Positions 7,307 to 15,512 of a DNA stretch of 43,367 bases are shown here, piece by piece. The position numbers were made by a program, and so were the translations under genes. Origin of the DNA: Oscillospiraceae bacterium (lineage in GTDB: Bacteria > Bacillota > Clostridia > Oscillospirales > Ruminococcaceae); contig JAGAJF010000063.1 of NCBI GenBank assembly GCA_017829005.1, forward strand, positions 1 through 43,367, in the 5' to 3' direction. A model generated the notes under the pieces. That model did no database searches. It saw only the letters and a list, made by a program, of their open reading frames with translations, and was not told the DNA's origin. Every line of letters starts with the position of its first letter. The first letter of the stretch is position 1.

Positions 7307-10300
7307 TCCGTATTATCATCTTTATCTGTCCACGCAGTAATAAAGCGTATTTCTCCTTTATACGGCGTATATCCCCGTCTTGCAAGGTCTGAAAGCTGTC
7401 CCTTGAAGGCTTTGGAAAATCTAAGCACCTCACGCTGACCGTCTTTGGTAACAATATTCATACCGTTTGGCGTTACAAACAATTTCATACCGCTTCTTAG
7501 TTTAAGAATAAAATCCTTTTTATCCTTGGAAAATCCGAGGAAAACGTCCTTGTGACTTAGCTGCAGAATTATTTCATCGGGACTTGGATACTTATTTTTA
7601 TCTGTGATCTTCTCCGAACCTGCGGTTTCAAATTCATCAAATATCCCATTGTTATAATGGATGTGCAGACGGCTTTTTGCTCTTGTAAGACCCACATAAA
7701 TTTTTCTGCGTTCTTCATCATTTTCGGCACGAATATTGTCAAGCAGCATATATACGCTGTCAAATTCTCTGCCCTTTGATTTGTGGATAGTAGAAACAAA
7801 AACCGTTCCGTTTTCCGTATGATAAAAATCCTCAAGCTTTGATTCGTGAATGAATTGATCAAGGTCTGATTTGTATTTCCTTTCCACAGATTTTTCATAA
7901 TCATCAAGAAGACTGAGACACATCGGCAGAGCGGTGCTGCGTGAATATGCGCTTTCAAGTTCTGATCTTGTTTCATTCCATATTTCCTGAGATATTATGG
8001 GAGAAGTCAGCTTCATCTCAAGCATTTTCAGAAAATATCTTATCTCGGCAAGATTGTAAATATCAAAGCCGTCATTTGACTGTATGAGCTTTGCACGCTG
8101 ACCGTTTTTGATAAGCAGCCCCATCACTCGCATAGCTTCCATATTTGTTGATGTAAGCACACAAGCTGTTGAATTGCCGTCATAATTTGCAAGGAGATCA
8201 TTTACAACCGCAGTTTCGATATTTCGGCTGTTGTATCTTATGAGCTTTACCTCGCCCTCAGCTTCTGACATTGAAATAATGGGGCTGACCTTCATTCTCT
8301 CGGTGATGGTTTCCGCATAAGCATTCGCAAGGAACACAACTTCCTTGCAGCTTCGGTAATTTTCAACAAGCTCATATTTTACAGCATTTTTCTCGGTGAT
8401 AAATGAGCGGAGATACTTTGAATCGGAGCCTCTGAATCCATAAATATTCTGGTCGTCATCGCCCACAGCTATGACACGCATATCCTCGTTGCGCTCCATA
8501 AGTGCCTCGATCAGGGCATACTCGTTCCCGTCCATATCTTGTGCTTCGTCAATTACAACAACCGTTTTTGTGATGCGTCCAAGCTCCACCTCACCGTCTT
8601 TTATCATCTTTGCGGCGTCAGCCACAATGTTTTCTGCATTATCAAGATTCCCCACCCTGCCAAGAAGATCAAAGCAGTAGGAATGGAATGTTTTTATCTC
8701 AACAAAGCTTGCGGCATTTCCTATAAGCTCATACAAACGCTGCTTGAATTCGGTCACAGCCGCACGGGAAAATGTGACCATAAGCAGCTGCTCGTGCTTT
8801 ACGTCCTCAAGCAGCAGAAGGGACGCAAGCTTATGAACAAGCACCCTTGTTTTTCCGCTTCCTGGACCTGCCGTTACAACTATGTACTGCGAGGTGTTAT
8901 CATCAATTATCTCACGCTGCTTTTCCGAAAGCACAGCGAAAAGCTGTTCGTATTTCTGCGGTGTAACTGTTCGTTCAATTTCCTTTGAACGTTCTCCCTC
9001 AAAATATTTATTCAGAAATTTCTTATAGTCAAGCTGAAAATAATCATTTACAAACTGCAGCGCAGCATTATAATCCCTTACCATCATATTGGCATATTCG
9101 CCAACAATATGTATCTGCTGTATCTTCTGGCAATAGAAATCATTAAGCTGCTTGTAATCGTCCTTTTTATACTTTATCTTGTTGTCAAGCTCAAGACGGG
9201 TTATTTCCATACCGCTGTAAATAACGAGAAATCCGCCTTCCAGCTTCATCGAATCTATCTTCGCAAGATAAAGCAGAGCTTCTTCGATATCCTGATCGGA
9301 GACCTTGACAACACGGCTTTTTTCATAAGCATTTTTAAGCTCCAATATTGAATACTGAACGAGAATTTCCTCTTTGTCTGTCTTTTCCGCAGCACTTCTG
9401 TCAAAAAGGAAGCTTACAATAAATTTTGCGATATTTACGCAGCTGTTTCTTTTGCTGCAAAATGTTTCAAGCTTCACCTTCGGAACAATACTCACACGAT
9501 CAAGTGCTGCATCGGTGTGCTTTTCAATGTAATTTCTTATGGTCCAGTAATAGAAAACAGTTTTGATATTATTGACCGTTGCACCTTTTATCCCGCTGTT
9601 CTGAGCCTTTTCATTAAGCTCTTTCAGATAGAAGCTGCTGCCGTCCTCCTCAAGATTTTCAAGCAAAAATTTTTCAAGCTCAACGAACCTATTAAGAACT
9701 GCAAGAGACCTGTTTTTGTTCTCATTTTTCCTGATATATGCGGTCATATCCTTGCTGTCGGCAAGCAGCCCTTCTTCACGAAGAAGGTTTATTACACGAA
9801 TAACATCTGCTTTTGGAATACCCAGCCTGTCCGCAATATAATCAACTCTTGATTCGGCTTCGTCATTTCCCGCTTTTGCAATACTTTTGCTTGATATGAG
9901 GGAACTAATTATCCGCTTGGCGTGTATCTTGTATGAATCGCTGAATTTATCGGAACGGTCTATCATAACAGACGCCGTTGCCATATCGGGAACTGTAATG
10001 CCGCTCGCAAAGCACATAGGTACGTTTTTTCCTCTTGAAATATACCCCGCATTCTCAAGTGCAAGAACGGCAGTTTTCACCCTTGTTTCAATATCCTCCA
10101 CAGTATCGTCCCAGCCTGCCTGACGTGCTATTTCAAGGGGTGAACGACAGAGAGAGGGCCTTGTTTTGGTAAGGTCTTTTATTGCTTTCCATATCTGCTG
10201 TATCTCGCTGATACTAAGTTTGGTTTGATTGAGTAGAATAAAATGCTTGTCAAGGTCGCTGTCATTGAAAAGCACATAGCACTCCGCCTGTAAAGACTGA

Positions 10301-12060
10301 TCCCGTCCTGCTCTGCCCGCCTCCTGAACATAATTCTCCAGCGAATCGGAAATATCATAATGGATAACAAGCTTGACATTTGACTTGTCAACACCCATAC
10401 CAAAAGCAGATGTGGCAACGATTATCTGCACCTCATCATTGATGAAGGCTTCCTGATTTTCCTGCTTTTCTGTGCTGTCCATTTTTCCGTTGAAGGGACG
10501 AGCCTTAAAGCCGTCTACACACAGCTTTTCAGCAAGCATACGAGTTCTCTTTGTACGTGAAACATAAACAATTGTGGGACAGTTTTTCTGCTCAATAAGG
10601 TCTCTCATGGCAGAGTATTTTTCCTCGTCCGTTTCCTTGTACAAAACCTCATATCTCAGGTTTGTCCTTGCCGCAGAGGTCGCAAAAAGCTCAAGGTCAA
10701 GGTCCAGCTTTTTCTTGAAATAATCTCTGATATCGCTTATTACCTTCTGCTTTGCGGTTGCGGTAAAGCAGGATACGGGGATAGGGTCTTTCAAATGCTT
10801 TTTCTCCTGCAGCTCACGGATAAAATCTCCGATATAAAGATAATCCACACGAAAATCCTGCCCCCACGCAGAAAAACAGTGTGCCTCGTCAATTACAAAA
10901 CGTGCGATGTTCCTTGACATAAAAAGTCTTTCGATAGTTCGTGACCGAAGTGATTCGGGAGAAATATAGATTATTGACGCAAGACCGCTTTCCACACGTT
11001 CAAAGCTTTCCGCACGCTCAATGGGACTGAGCAGTCCGTTGATAGTTACAGCGTCTGCTATGCCCTTCTTTTCCAGATTATCCACCTGGTCTTTCATAAG
11101 CGACTGGAGAGGTGAAATGACTACAGTAAGCCCTCTCGATGCTTCTCCCGCCATAAGTGCGGGGAGCTGAAAGGTTATTGATTTTCCTCCGCCGGTTGGA
11201 AATACCGCAAGCAGAGATCTATTATTTACCGCTGCCCGAACTGCCTTCTCCTGCAGCGGCTCGTCATTATATTTTCTGAAATCATCATACCCGAAAATGC
11301 TCTTGAGCTTTTTATGTATATCAAGTCCGTTTCTGCAATATTCGCAGCCGTCGGAGCAGGGAGTATTTCTGAGCAGCCGCATTACATTATCTACTACGGG
11401 ATAATTTATATGCACCCATCTCGGAATGACCGAATGAACATCTTCCGCTGTAATTAGCGCAAGGCAGTATGCAAGCTCTATAGGAAAATTTTTTATGATA
11501 CTCCCAATATCACAGTTACTGCAAATTTTACCGGTAAATTTCTTTTTTATAAGCTCCTCCGCATTGCCAAAGGGTTTCTTTTTCAGATAAACAAAAAATC
11601 CGTAAAACTCCTTCTTTTCATAAAGAAGCGAACAGAAAATATTTTTCATATCATCATCAAGAGCATTAAAAGCATTGACCTCATCATAAAAAAGCTGCAT
11701 TGCTTTTATGGAATCGTTGAGCGGATTGTTAAGCTCGTCAGTACGAAGCTTGTCATCTTTCAGCAATGCGTGATAAGGCTTATTCGGAAATAACAGGGGC
11801 GAGAGATACAGCGTATCAATAATATATTTTATTCCGGACCTATCAACCGCTTCTTCGATATATTGCAGGTCATGAGCAAGGATATTATGTCCGCAGATAA
11901 ATCTGTCACCGAAAGGGAAAATGCCTTTACGGATAAAATCGGCAAACTCCTTTTCCGATCTTGTATGAAGCTTGTCATTCTCTGCGTTGACAGCACCGAA
12001 ATCGCACACCTTACCACTTTCGGTGCTTACTTCTGTATCAATAAATACTATCCTGCTCAT
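7264..12060 (-). CDS. Exonuclease-RecQ-UvrD fusion: giant DNA helicase
   Basis: A 1598-residue multidomain protein. Residues 1-135 resemble a DnaQ/DEDD exonuclease (FIDTE near the start, CGHNILAHDL about 56-66, LNDSIKAMQLF). Residues near 235-245 hold CSDGCEYC, a possible zinc site. RecQ core: Walker A FPTGGGKS (about 287-294), DEAHCFSAWGQDFR (391-404), motif VIHYDISDS and EAGRAGRD. A second, UvrD/PcrA-type helicase follows: AGPGSGKT (about 1064-1071), VVIDEAQD (about 1168-1175), VGDDDQNIYGFRG and STIHKSKGREFD with YVGLTRAK. Start ATG 12060 is chosen because GGGGTG precedes it and the promoter (12090-12118) would make the earlier in-frame start untranscribed. By family it unwinds and probably degrades DNA in repair or foreign-DNA control. 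First gene of an operon with a MutS-like ATPase. Confidence 0.9.
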   Translation of the reverse strand: MSRIVFIDTEVSTESGKVCDFGAVNAENDKLHTRSEKEFADFIRKGIFPFGDRFICGHNILAHDLQYIEEAVDRSGIKYIIDTLYLSPLLFPNKPYHALLKDDKLRTDELNNPLNDSIKAMQLFYDEVNAFNALDDDMKNIFCSLLYEKKEFYGFFVYLKKKPFGNAEELIKKKFTGKICSNCDIGSIIKNFPIELAYCLALITAEDVHSVIPRWVHINYPVVDNVMRLLRNTPCSDGCEYCRNGLDIHKKLKSIFGYDDFRKYNDEPLQEKAVRAAVNNRSLLAVFPTGGGKSITFQLPALMAGEASRGLTVVISPLQSLMKDQVDNLEKKGIADAVTINGLLSPIERAESFERVESGLASIIYISPESLRSRTIERLFMSRNIARFVIDEAHCFSAWGQDFRVDYLYIGDFIRELQEKKHLKDPIPVSCFTATAKQKVISDIRDYFKKKLDLDLELFATSAARTNLRYEVLYKETDEEKYSAMRDLIEQKNCPTIVYVSRTKRTRMLAEKLCVDGFKARPFNGKMDSTEKQENQEAFINDEVQIIVATSAFGMGVDKSNVKLVIHYDISDSLENYVQEAGRAGRDQSLQAECYVLFNDSDLDKHFILLNQTKLSISEIQQIWKAIKDLTKTRPSLCRSPLEIARQAGWDDTVEDIETRVKTAVLALENAGYISRGKNVPMCFASGITVPDMATASVMIDRSDKFSDSYKIHAKRIISSLISSKSIAKAGNDEAESRVDYIADRLGIPKADVIRVINLLREEGLLADSKDMTAYIRKNENKNRSLAVLNRFVELEKFLLENLEEDGSSFYLKELNEKAQNSGIKGATVNNIKTVFYYWTIRNYIEKHTDAALDRVSIVPKVKLETFCSKRNSCVNIAKFIVSFLFDRSAAEKTDKEEILVQYSILELKNAYEKSRVVKVSDQDIEEALLYLAKIDSMKLEGGFLVIYSGMEITRLELDNKIKYKKDDYKQLNDFYCQKIQQIHIVGEYANMMVRDYNAALQFVNDYFQLDYKKFLNKYFEGERSKEIERTVTPQKYEQLFAVLSEKQREIIDDNTSQYIVVTAGPGSGKTRVLVHKLASLLLLEDVKHEQLLMVTFSRAAVTEFKQRLYELIGNAASFVEIKTFHSYCFDLLGRVGNLDNAENIVADAAKMIKDGEVELGRITKTVVVIDEAQDMDGNEYALIEALMERNEDMRVIAVGDDDQNIYGFRGSDSKYLRSFITEKNAVKYELVENYRSCKEVVFLANAYAETITERMKVSPIISMSEAEGEVKLIRYNSRNIETAVVNDLLANYDGNSTACVLTSTNMEAMRVMGLLIKNGQRAKLIQSNDGFDIYNLAEIRYFLKMLEMKLTSPIISQEIWNETRSELESAYSRSTALPMCLSLLDDYEKSVERKYKSDLDQFIHESKLEDFYHTENGTVFVSTIHKSKGREFDSVYMLLDNIRAENDEERRKIYVGLTRAKSRLHIHYNNGIFDEFETAGSEKITDKNKYPSPDEIILQLSHKDVFLGFSKDKKDFILKLRSGMKLFVTPNGMNIVTKDGQREVLRFSKAFKGQLSDLARRGYTPYKGEIRFITAWTDKDDNTECAVVLPDIYLRRS

Positions 12061-12089
12061 TTTTTCACCCCAATAGGTACTTTCTTTAT

Positions 12090-12118
12090 ATTGTACCATA
12101 TTTACATAAATATTTCAA
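12090..12118 (-). promoter_or_regulatory. Promoter of the exonuclease-RecQ-UvrD operon
   Basis: Minus strand TTGAAA (12113-12118), 17-base spacer, TACAAT (12090-12095), about 30 bases before ATG 12060. It fixes the start, since the upstream in-frame codon at 12099 lies inside the promoter. Confidence 0.75.
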
Positions 12119-12142
12119 CAAAAATATGAAAATCAAAGTAAA

Positions 12143-12358
12143 TTGACCCATTTATCTTCACAACGAAAAAGCTCCCTCAGAAACGATCCTGCAAAAGCTT
12201 TTTCTGAGAACAGATGCCCGCTGAGAACAAGAGGAAATATCAAAAGTTTGCTCAGAAATATGAATATCGACAGCTATGACCCGCTCAGCATTATCGAAAA
12301 CACCAAAGGGAAATGCGTTGATGACAATATGTGGATAAAGTTTCATTTTGTTCCATAG
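12143..12358 (+). pseudogene. Fragment resembling a small mobile-element-associated protein
   Basis: A 71-codon open frame whose second half reads NRCPLRTRGNIKSLLRNMNI then DSYDPLSIIENTKGKCVDDN and MWIKF. From memory this pattern (RTRxNxxxLLxxLGL..YDPLxIxxKTxGxxxDDxxWIRF) is found at the C-termini of small proteins in clostridial conjugative elements. No Shine-Dalgarno or promoter is seen and the N-terminal half is unconvincing, so I treat it as a remnant. It lies on the opposite strand between the helicase promoter and sigK. Confidence 0.4.
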
Positions 12359-12429
12359 AAAAATTATGCTATAATAATTTGGCGGCTATATGAACCGACT
12401 GTAATTTTGTATTCCTAATCGTCTAAAAA

Positions 12430-12452
12430 AGCCTGCACCAAAAATGCAGGCT
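12430..12452 (-). terminator. Rho-independent terminator of sigK
   Basis: Minus strand AGCCTGCA, 7-base loop, TGCAGGCT, followed by TTTTTT (12425-12430). It lies directly after the sigK stop at 12459. Confidence 0.85.
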
Positions 12453-12458
12453 CACACT

Positions 12459-13142
12459 TTATTCGTACATATCTCTCAGCTTTTCCAGGGCTTTTTTCTC
12501 TATCCTCGAAACGTAGGAGCGGGAGATGTTCAGCTTGTCGGCAACTTCACGCTGGGTAAGGGGCTTCAAGCCGTAAAGTCCGTATCGATGCTGTATGACC
12601 TCCTTTTCACGCTCGTCAAGGCACTTGTCTATAAAGCCGTAAAGCTGACGGGATTTTATCATCACGTCTATCCTGTCCACAAGATTGTCGTCCTCGGCGA
12701 TTATATCCATAAGGCTCATACTGTTGCCGTCCTTATCGGTGTCCACGGGCTCGTCAAGATAGACATCTCGTGCGCTTTTCCGGGCGCTTCTGAAATACAT
12801 CAGCACCTCGTTATCAATGCACTTTGCCGCATAGGTGGCAAAGCGGGTGGATTTGGAATTGTTAAAGGAGGAAACAGCCTTGATAAGCCCGATGGTGCCT
12901 ATGGAAATAAGCTCCTCGCTGTCAACGTTCGGAGAATAGTATTTCTTCACCACGTGGGCAACAAGGCGGAGATTATGCTCAATAAGCTCACCTCGGGCGC
13001 TGTCGTCCCCCTCTGCCATTCTCTTGAATGCCTCCGCTTCCTTCTCTGCGGACAGGGGCTTCGGGAATACGGTGCTGCTGTCCATATGCAGGGCAAAGTA
13101 CAGCATATGCTCCAGAAGCCACGAGATAAGTCCGCCAAACAT
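12459..13142 (-). CDS. sigK: RNA polymerase sporulation sigma factor SigK (pro-sigma-K)
   Basis: Late mother-cell sigma factor of endospore formation. The 227-residue product aligns with B. subtilis pro-sigma-K: a hydrophobic N-terminal pro-sequence (FGGLISWLLEHMLYFALHM) before FPKPLSAEKE, region 2 with ARGELIEHNLRLVAHVVKKY, SIGTIGLIKAVSSF and RFATYAAKCIDNEVLMYFR, and region 4.2 with REVADKLNISRSYVSRIEKK. By family knowledge the pro-sequence is removed by a SpoIVFB-type protease. Start ATG 13142 has GAGG eight bases upstream; the in-frame GTG at 13151 lies within that Shine-Dalgarno. The gene is uninterrupted (no skin-like element), but a partial copy of its 3' end lies 8 kb away at 4339-4450. 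Confidence 0.93.
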   Translation of the reverse strand: MFGGLISWLLEHMLYFALHMDSSTVFPKPLSAEKEAEAFKRMAEGDDSARGELIEHNLRLVAHVVKKYYSPNVDSEELISIGTIGLIKAVSSFNNSKSTRFATYAAKCIDNEVLMYFRSARKSARDVYLDEPVDTDKDGNSMSLMDIIAEDDNLVDRIDVMIKSRQLYGFIDKCLDEREKEVIQHRYGLYGLKPLTQREVADKLNISRSYVSRIEKKALEKLRDMYE

Positions 13143-13156
13143 AAAGATCACCTCGG

Positions 13157-13179
13157 ATATACATTTTGGTAATGTATAT
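13157..13179 (-). promoter_or_regulatory. Perfect inverted repeat upstream of sigK
   Basis: ATATACATT and AATGTATAT (9 bp each) around a 5-base spacer sit 15 bases before the sigK start. Just upstream on the minus strand, at 13191-13197, is GGACAAA, resembling the SpoIIID box GGACAAG. A sporulation promoter or operator is plausible but unproven. Confidence 0.45.
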
Positions 13180-13201
13180 TCGGGGTGAAATTTGTCCTAT
13201 T

Positions 13202-14011
13202 CTATTTTTTGTTAAAGAAGCCGTTGTCGAATATGTTTTTGCGGTCGGGTCTGTCTTTATTTATGGTGATATCACCCTCGCAGCGGACATCGCCCTGTAT
13301 TTCTGTGCATTCAATATCGCCCTCGCAGCTCTGAACATTGCCGTGTATCACAGCGCATTCGATATCTCCGCCTGCGGAAGCATTTGCACCGATATCTCCG
13401 CAATGAATATCATCTCCTGCTGTCACGCTGCCGCCTACATTGCCGCAGTTTACTCCGTCTCCTGCCGACACTCCGCCGCCTACGTTTCCGCAGTTTACCC
13501 CGTCTCCGCAGGACACTCCGCCGCCTACGTTTCCGCAGTTTACCCCGTCTCCGCAGGACACTCCGCCGCCAACATTTCCGCAGTTTACGCCGCCTCCGCA
13601 CTGAATGTTTCCGTTAACGTCACCGTCAATGGTACAGCCGCTCCATATATCCACATTAAGTTTTGGCTGCTCCGAGGGCTTGGGCATCTGCAGCTTTATC
13701 ACAAGCTTGCCGTCATATTCATTCTGCCCGAGAATTTTATTTCCCATTGCCTGAACTATTCGCAGCTTACCGTCATCGGGCAGTCCGCACTCCGAGCAAA
13801 TGACCCCTTCCCTGCCCGTAAGCAGAAAGTCAACAGTTACGCCGAAAAATTCTCCCAGCTCCGGCAGCAGCGATATATCGGGACAGGACAGCCCGTTTTC
13901 CCATTTGCTCACCGCCTGAACGCTTATTCCCATCTGCTCGGCAAGCTTTTCCTGGGATATGCCCTTTTCGGCTCTGAGCTTTCTGATGATGTCCGAGATA
14001 ACAATATTCAT
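13202..14011 (-). CDS. XRE-family regulator with a cysteine/glycine-rich 15-residue repeat domain
   Basis: The N-terminal 60 or so residues are a Cro/C1-type helix-turn-helix (GISQEKLAEQMGISVQAVSK). CSECG at 72-76 suggests half a zinc knuckle. Residues about 126-248 are seven or eight tandem 15-residue repeats of the form VNCGNVGGGVSCGDG, degenerating towards IECTEIQGDVRCEGD; such valine/isoleucine-spaced glycine-rich repeats are typical of beta-solenoid or bactofilin-like folds. It likely binds DNA as an oligomer and may sense metal or redox state through the regular cysteines (inference). ATG 14011 is preceded by GGAGG. The stop is 59 bases before sigK on the same strand, so the two may be cotranscribed. 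Confidence 0.85.
   Translation of the reverse strand: MNIVISDIIRKLRAEKGISQEKLAEQMGISVQAVSKWENGLSCPDISLLPELGEFFGVTVDFLLTGREGVICSECGLPDDGKLRIVQAMGNKILGQNEYDGKLVIKLQMPKPSEQPKLNVDIWSGCTIDGDVNGNIQCGGGVNCGNVGGGVSCGDGVNCGNVGGGVSCGDGVNCGNVGGGVSAGDGVNCGNVGGSVTAGDDIHCGDIGANASAGGDIECAVIHGNVQSCEGDIECTEIQGDVRCEGDITINKDRPDRKNIFDNGFFNKK
13268..13588 (-). repeat. 45-bp tandem repeat array within the XRE gene
   Basis: In-frame 45-bp units encode the 15-residue repeats. The first three (about 13450-13588) are nearly identical at the DNA level, indicating recent expansion or homogenisation; those towards the 3' end are diverged. A candidate for repeat-number variation. Confidence 0.8.
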
Positions 14012-14043
14012 AATGACGACCTCCGTTATTTTATTATGTCTTT

Positions 14044-14049
14044 ATTATA
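14044..14049 (-). promoter_or_regulatory. -10 element of the XRE gene
   Basis: TATAAT on the minus strand 33 bases before the XRE start. No convincing -35 hexamer at 17 bp. Confidence 0.4.
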
Positions 14050-14090
14050 ACTGCTGAGCGGGGCAATGAACAGAGACCGTCCGTTGAAAT

Positions 14091-14948
14091 TTATTCAACC
14101 GTTGGTTGATTATCCTCAGGCTTGTCATCATCTGCGCCAAGCTTTTTTCCCATTAGCTCCATTACAAGGGGAAGGGCAAGACCGATAATGAATATCACAA
14201 TGGCGATAATGCCCTCACCGTTAAGTGTGAATTCTTTCGGATATACCGCAGGGAGAGAGCCGATTATCAGTCCGAGAATTGCGCAGTATGTGCCTGTCTT
14301 GCACTTTTTCAGAAGTATGCTTATTATTTTCGCTGCCGCAAGAAGTCCGATGACCGCTCCTATGGCATAATATACAAGTGTGACGATATCAAGCTCGCTT
14401 ACGGCTCTTATGGCATTGTCATAGCCGCCGAGAATTTTTAGCACAAGTGCGCCGCTGAGACCCGGCATTATCATTGCCGCCGCCGCAAAGACTGTCATTA
14501 TGATTATTGCTATGGGACCTGTGCCGAATGCGGCGGTGCCTTCCTTTAAGGAGTTAAACAGGATTATTCCCACCGCTGAAATGAGAAAGGGCGCAAGGTG
14601 AACGGGTCTAAGCTTGCCTGCGCTTCTGCACTCCTTCACGATGGCGGGAAGTGAGCCGAGAATTATTCCGAGAAAGAAAAACTGTGTGGGGACGTTATGA
14701 TGCTCAAAAAGATATCCCAGCACCTTTGAGGCAAGGAAAACTCCCAGCACTACGCCAATTCCCAGAGGTATGAGAAAGGGGAGATTTTTTCTGAGCTTTT
14801 TTAAATTCAGATCAATAGCATCAAGGAGCTTATCATATATTTTAAGTATAAATGCAATGGTTCCGCCGCTGACGCCCGGTATGGCATCTGCAATTCCCAC
14901 ACAGGCTCCTTTTATGACCAGCAGGAGCCATTCTGTAAACTTCTTCAT
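14091..14948 (-). CDS. DUF368 membrane protein (PopT-type polyprenyl-phosphate transporter)
   Basis: A polytopic membrane protein of 285 residues with the DUF368 signature near the N-terminus (GACVGIADAIPGVSGGTIAF), repeated in degenerate form in the second half (AAAMIMPGLSGALVLKILG), giving an inverted-repeat topology. DUF368 proteins have been reported as transporters that recycle undecaprenyl phosphate across the membrane for cell-wall synthesis. Start ATG 14948 has GGAGG eight bases upstream; the ATG ten codons earlier has no such site. Own promoter at 14981-15009, divergent from the next gene. Confidence 0.85.
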   Translation of the reverse strand: MKKFTEWLLLVIKGACVGIADAIPGVSGGTIAFILKIYDKLLDAIDLNLKKLRKNLPFLIPLGIGVVLGVFLASKVLGYLFEHHNVPTQFFFLGIILGSLPAIVKECRSAGKLRPVHLAPFLISAVGIILFNSLKEGTAAFGTGPIAIIIMTVFAAAAMIMPGLSGALVLKILGGYDNAIRAVSELDIVTLVYYAIGAVIGLLAAAKIISILLKKCKTGTYCAILGLIIGSLPAVYPKEFTLNGEGIIAIVIFIIGLALPLVMELMGKKLGADDDKPEDNQPTVE

Positions 14949-14980
14949 TTCTCTTTTCCTCCATTTATAAATTCCCATTC

Positions 14981-15009
14981 AGTATAACATATTTTTTTAC
15001 TTATTTCAA
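14981..15009 (-). promoter_or_regulatory. Promoter of the DUF368 gene
   Basis: Minus strand TTGAAA (15004-15009), 17-base spacer, TATACT (14981-14986). Confidence 0.7.
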
Positions 15010-15049
15010 TAGCAAAAGAGATTTATTCTGAATTTTTAACGAAATCTTA

Positions 15050-15078
15050 TTGAATTTTAATTTAAAGTATGGTATAAT
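15050..15078 (+). promoter_or_regulatory. Promoter of the small membrane protein / EAL genes
   Basis: Plus strand TTGAAT (15050-15055), 17-base spacer, TATAAT (15073-15078), 27 bases before ATG 15106. Divergent from the DUF368 promoter. Confidence 0.7.
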
Positions 15079-15105
15079 ATAACTAATTTGGAAAGGATGA
15101 CCGAT

Positions 15106-15486
15106 ATGGGCAGCTACATAACAACTTACATGAGATCGGTGGAAGCCGCTCTCGAGGACGAAAACACCGACTGGCAGGCGCTTAAAAGAGAACATCTCGT
15201 TCAGATAGAATTTATCCAGCACGAAAGGCTCATTCACCTTATTGTGACAGTGATGTGCTGCCTGCTGCTGTTTATCGGGCTGTGCGTTTTCTTTGTTTCA
15301 CAGCTTATGCCGTTTCTTATCGTGGACGGTCTGCTGCTCATTCTCGATTTCTGTTACCTGATATATTACTGCTTTATCGAAAACAGCACCCAGAAGCTGT
15401 ACAGACTTTACAACCGTATCTGCGCCAAAGCAGAGCCTGAAAACAAAACTGTTACCGATATCCTGACACAGAAGAAGCTGACGTAA
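15106..15486 (+). CDS. Small membrane protein, unknown (126 aa)
   Basis: No family recognised. The first 45 residues are hydrophilic and helical; two adjacent transmembrane segments follow (LIVTVMCCLLLFIGLCVFFV and a segment around FLIVDGLLLILDFCYLIYYC), then a charged C-terminal tail. This hairpin topology leaves both ends on one side of the membrane, presumably the cytoplasm. GGAAAGG nine bases upstream selects ATG 15106 over earlier in-frame starts at 15088 and 15097. It lies 26 bases before the EAL gene, probably in one transcript, so a role in the same signalling process is possible. Confidence 0.75.
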   Translation: MGSYITTYMRSVEAALEDENTDWQALKREHLVQIEFIQHERLIHLIVTVMCCLLLFIGLCVFFVSQLMPFLIVDGLLLILDFCYLIYYCFIENSTQKLYRLYNRICAKAEPENKTVTDILTQKKLT

Positions 15487-15512
15487 ATTATTTTTAGATT
15501 GGAGATCGCACC

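Noticed and set aside
12370-12430. A plus-strand TATAAT (12370) with a weak TTGTTC -35, possibly a short RNA gene ending at the sigK terminator
   Set aside because: The hairpin has no T-run on the plus strand and nothing else supports a transcript.
13430-13600. The 45-bp repeats considered as a CRISPR array
   Set aside because: The repeats are contiguous, in frame and coding, with no unique spacers.
13384-13617. Arginine-rich frames within the XRE repeat region on both strands
   Set aside because: They are alternative readings of the 45-bp repeat array; low-complexity products without start signals.
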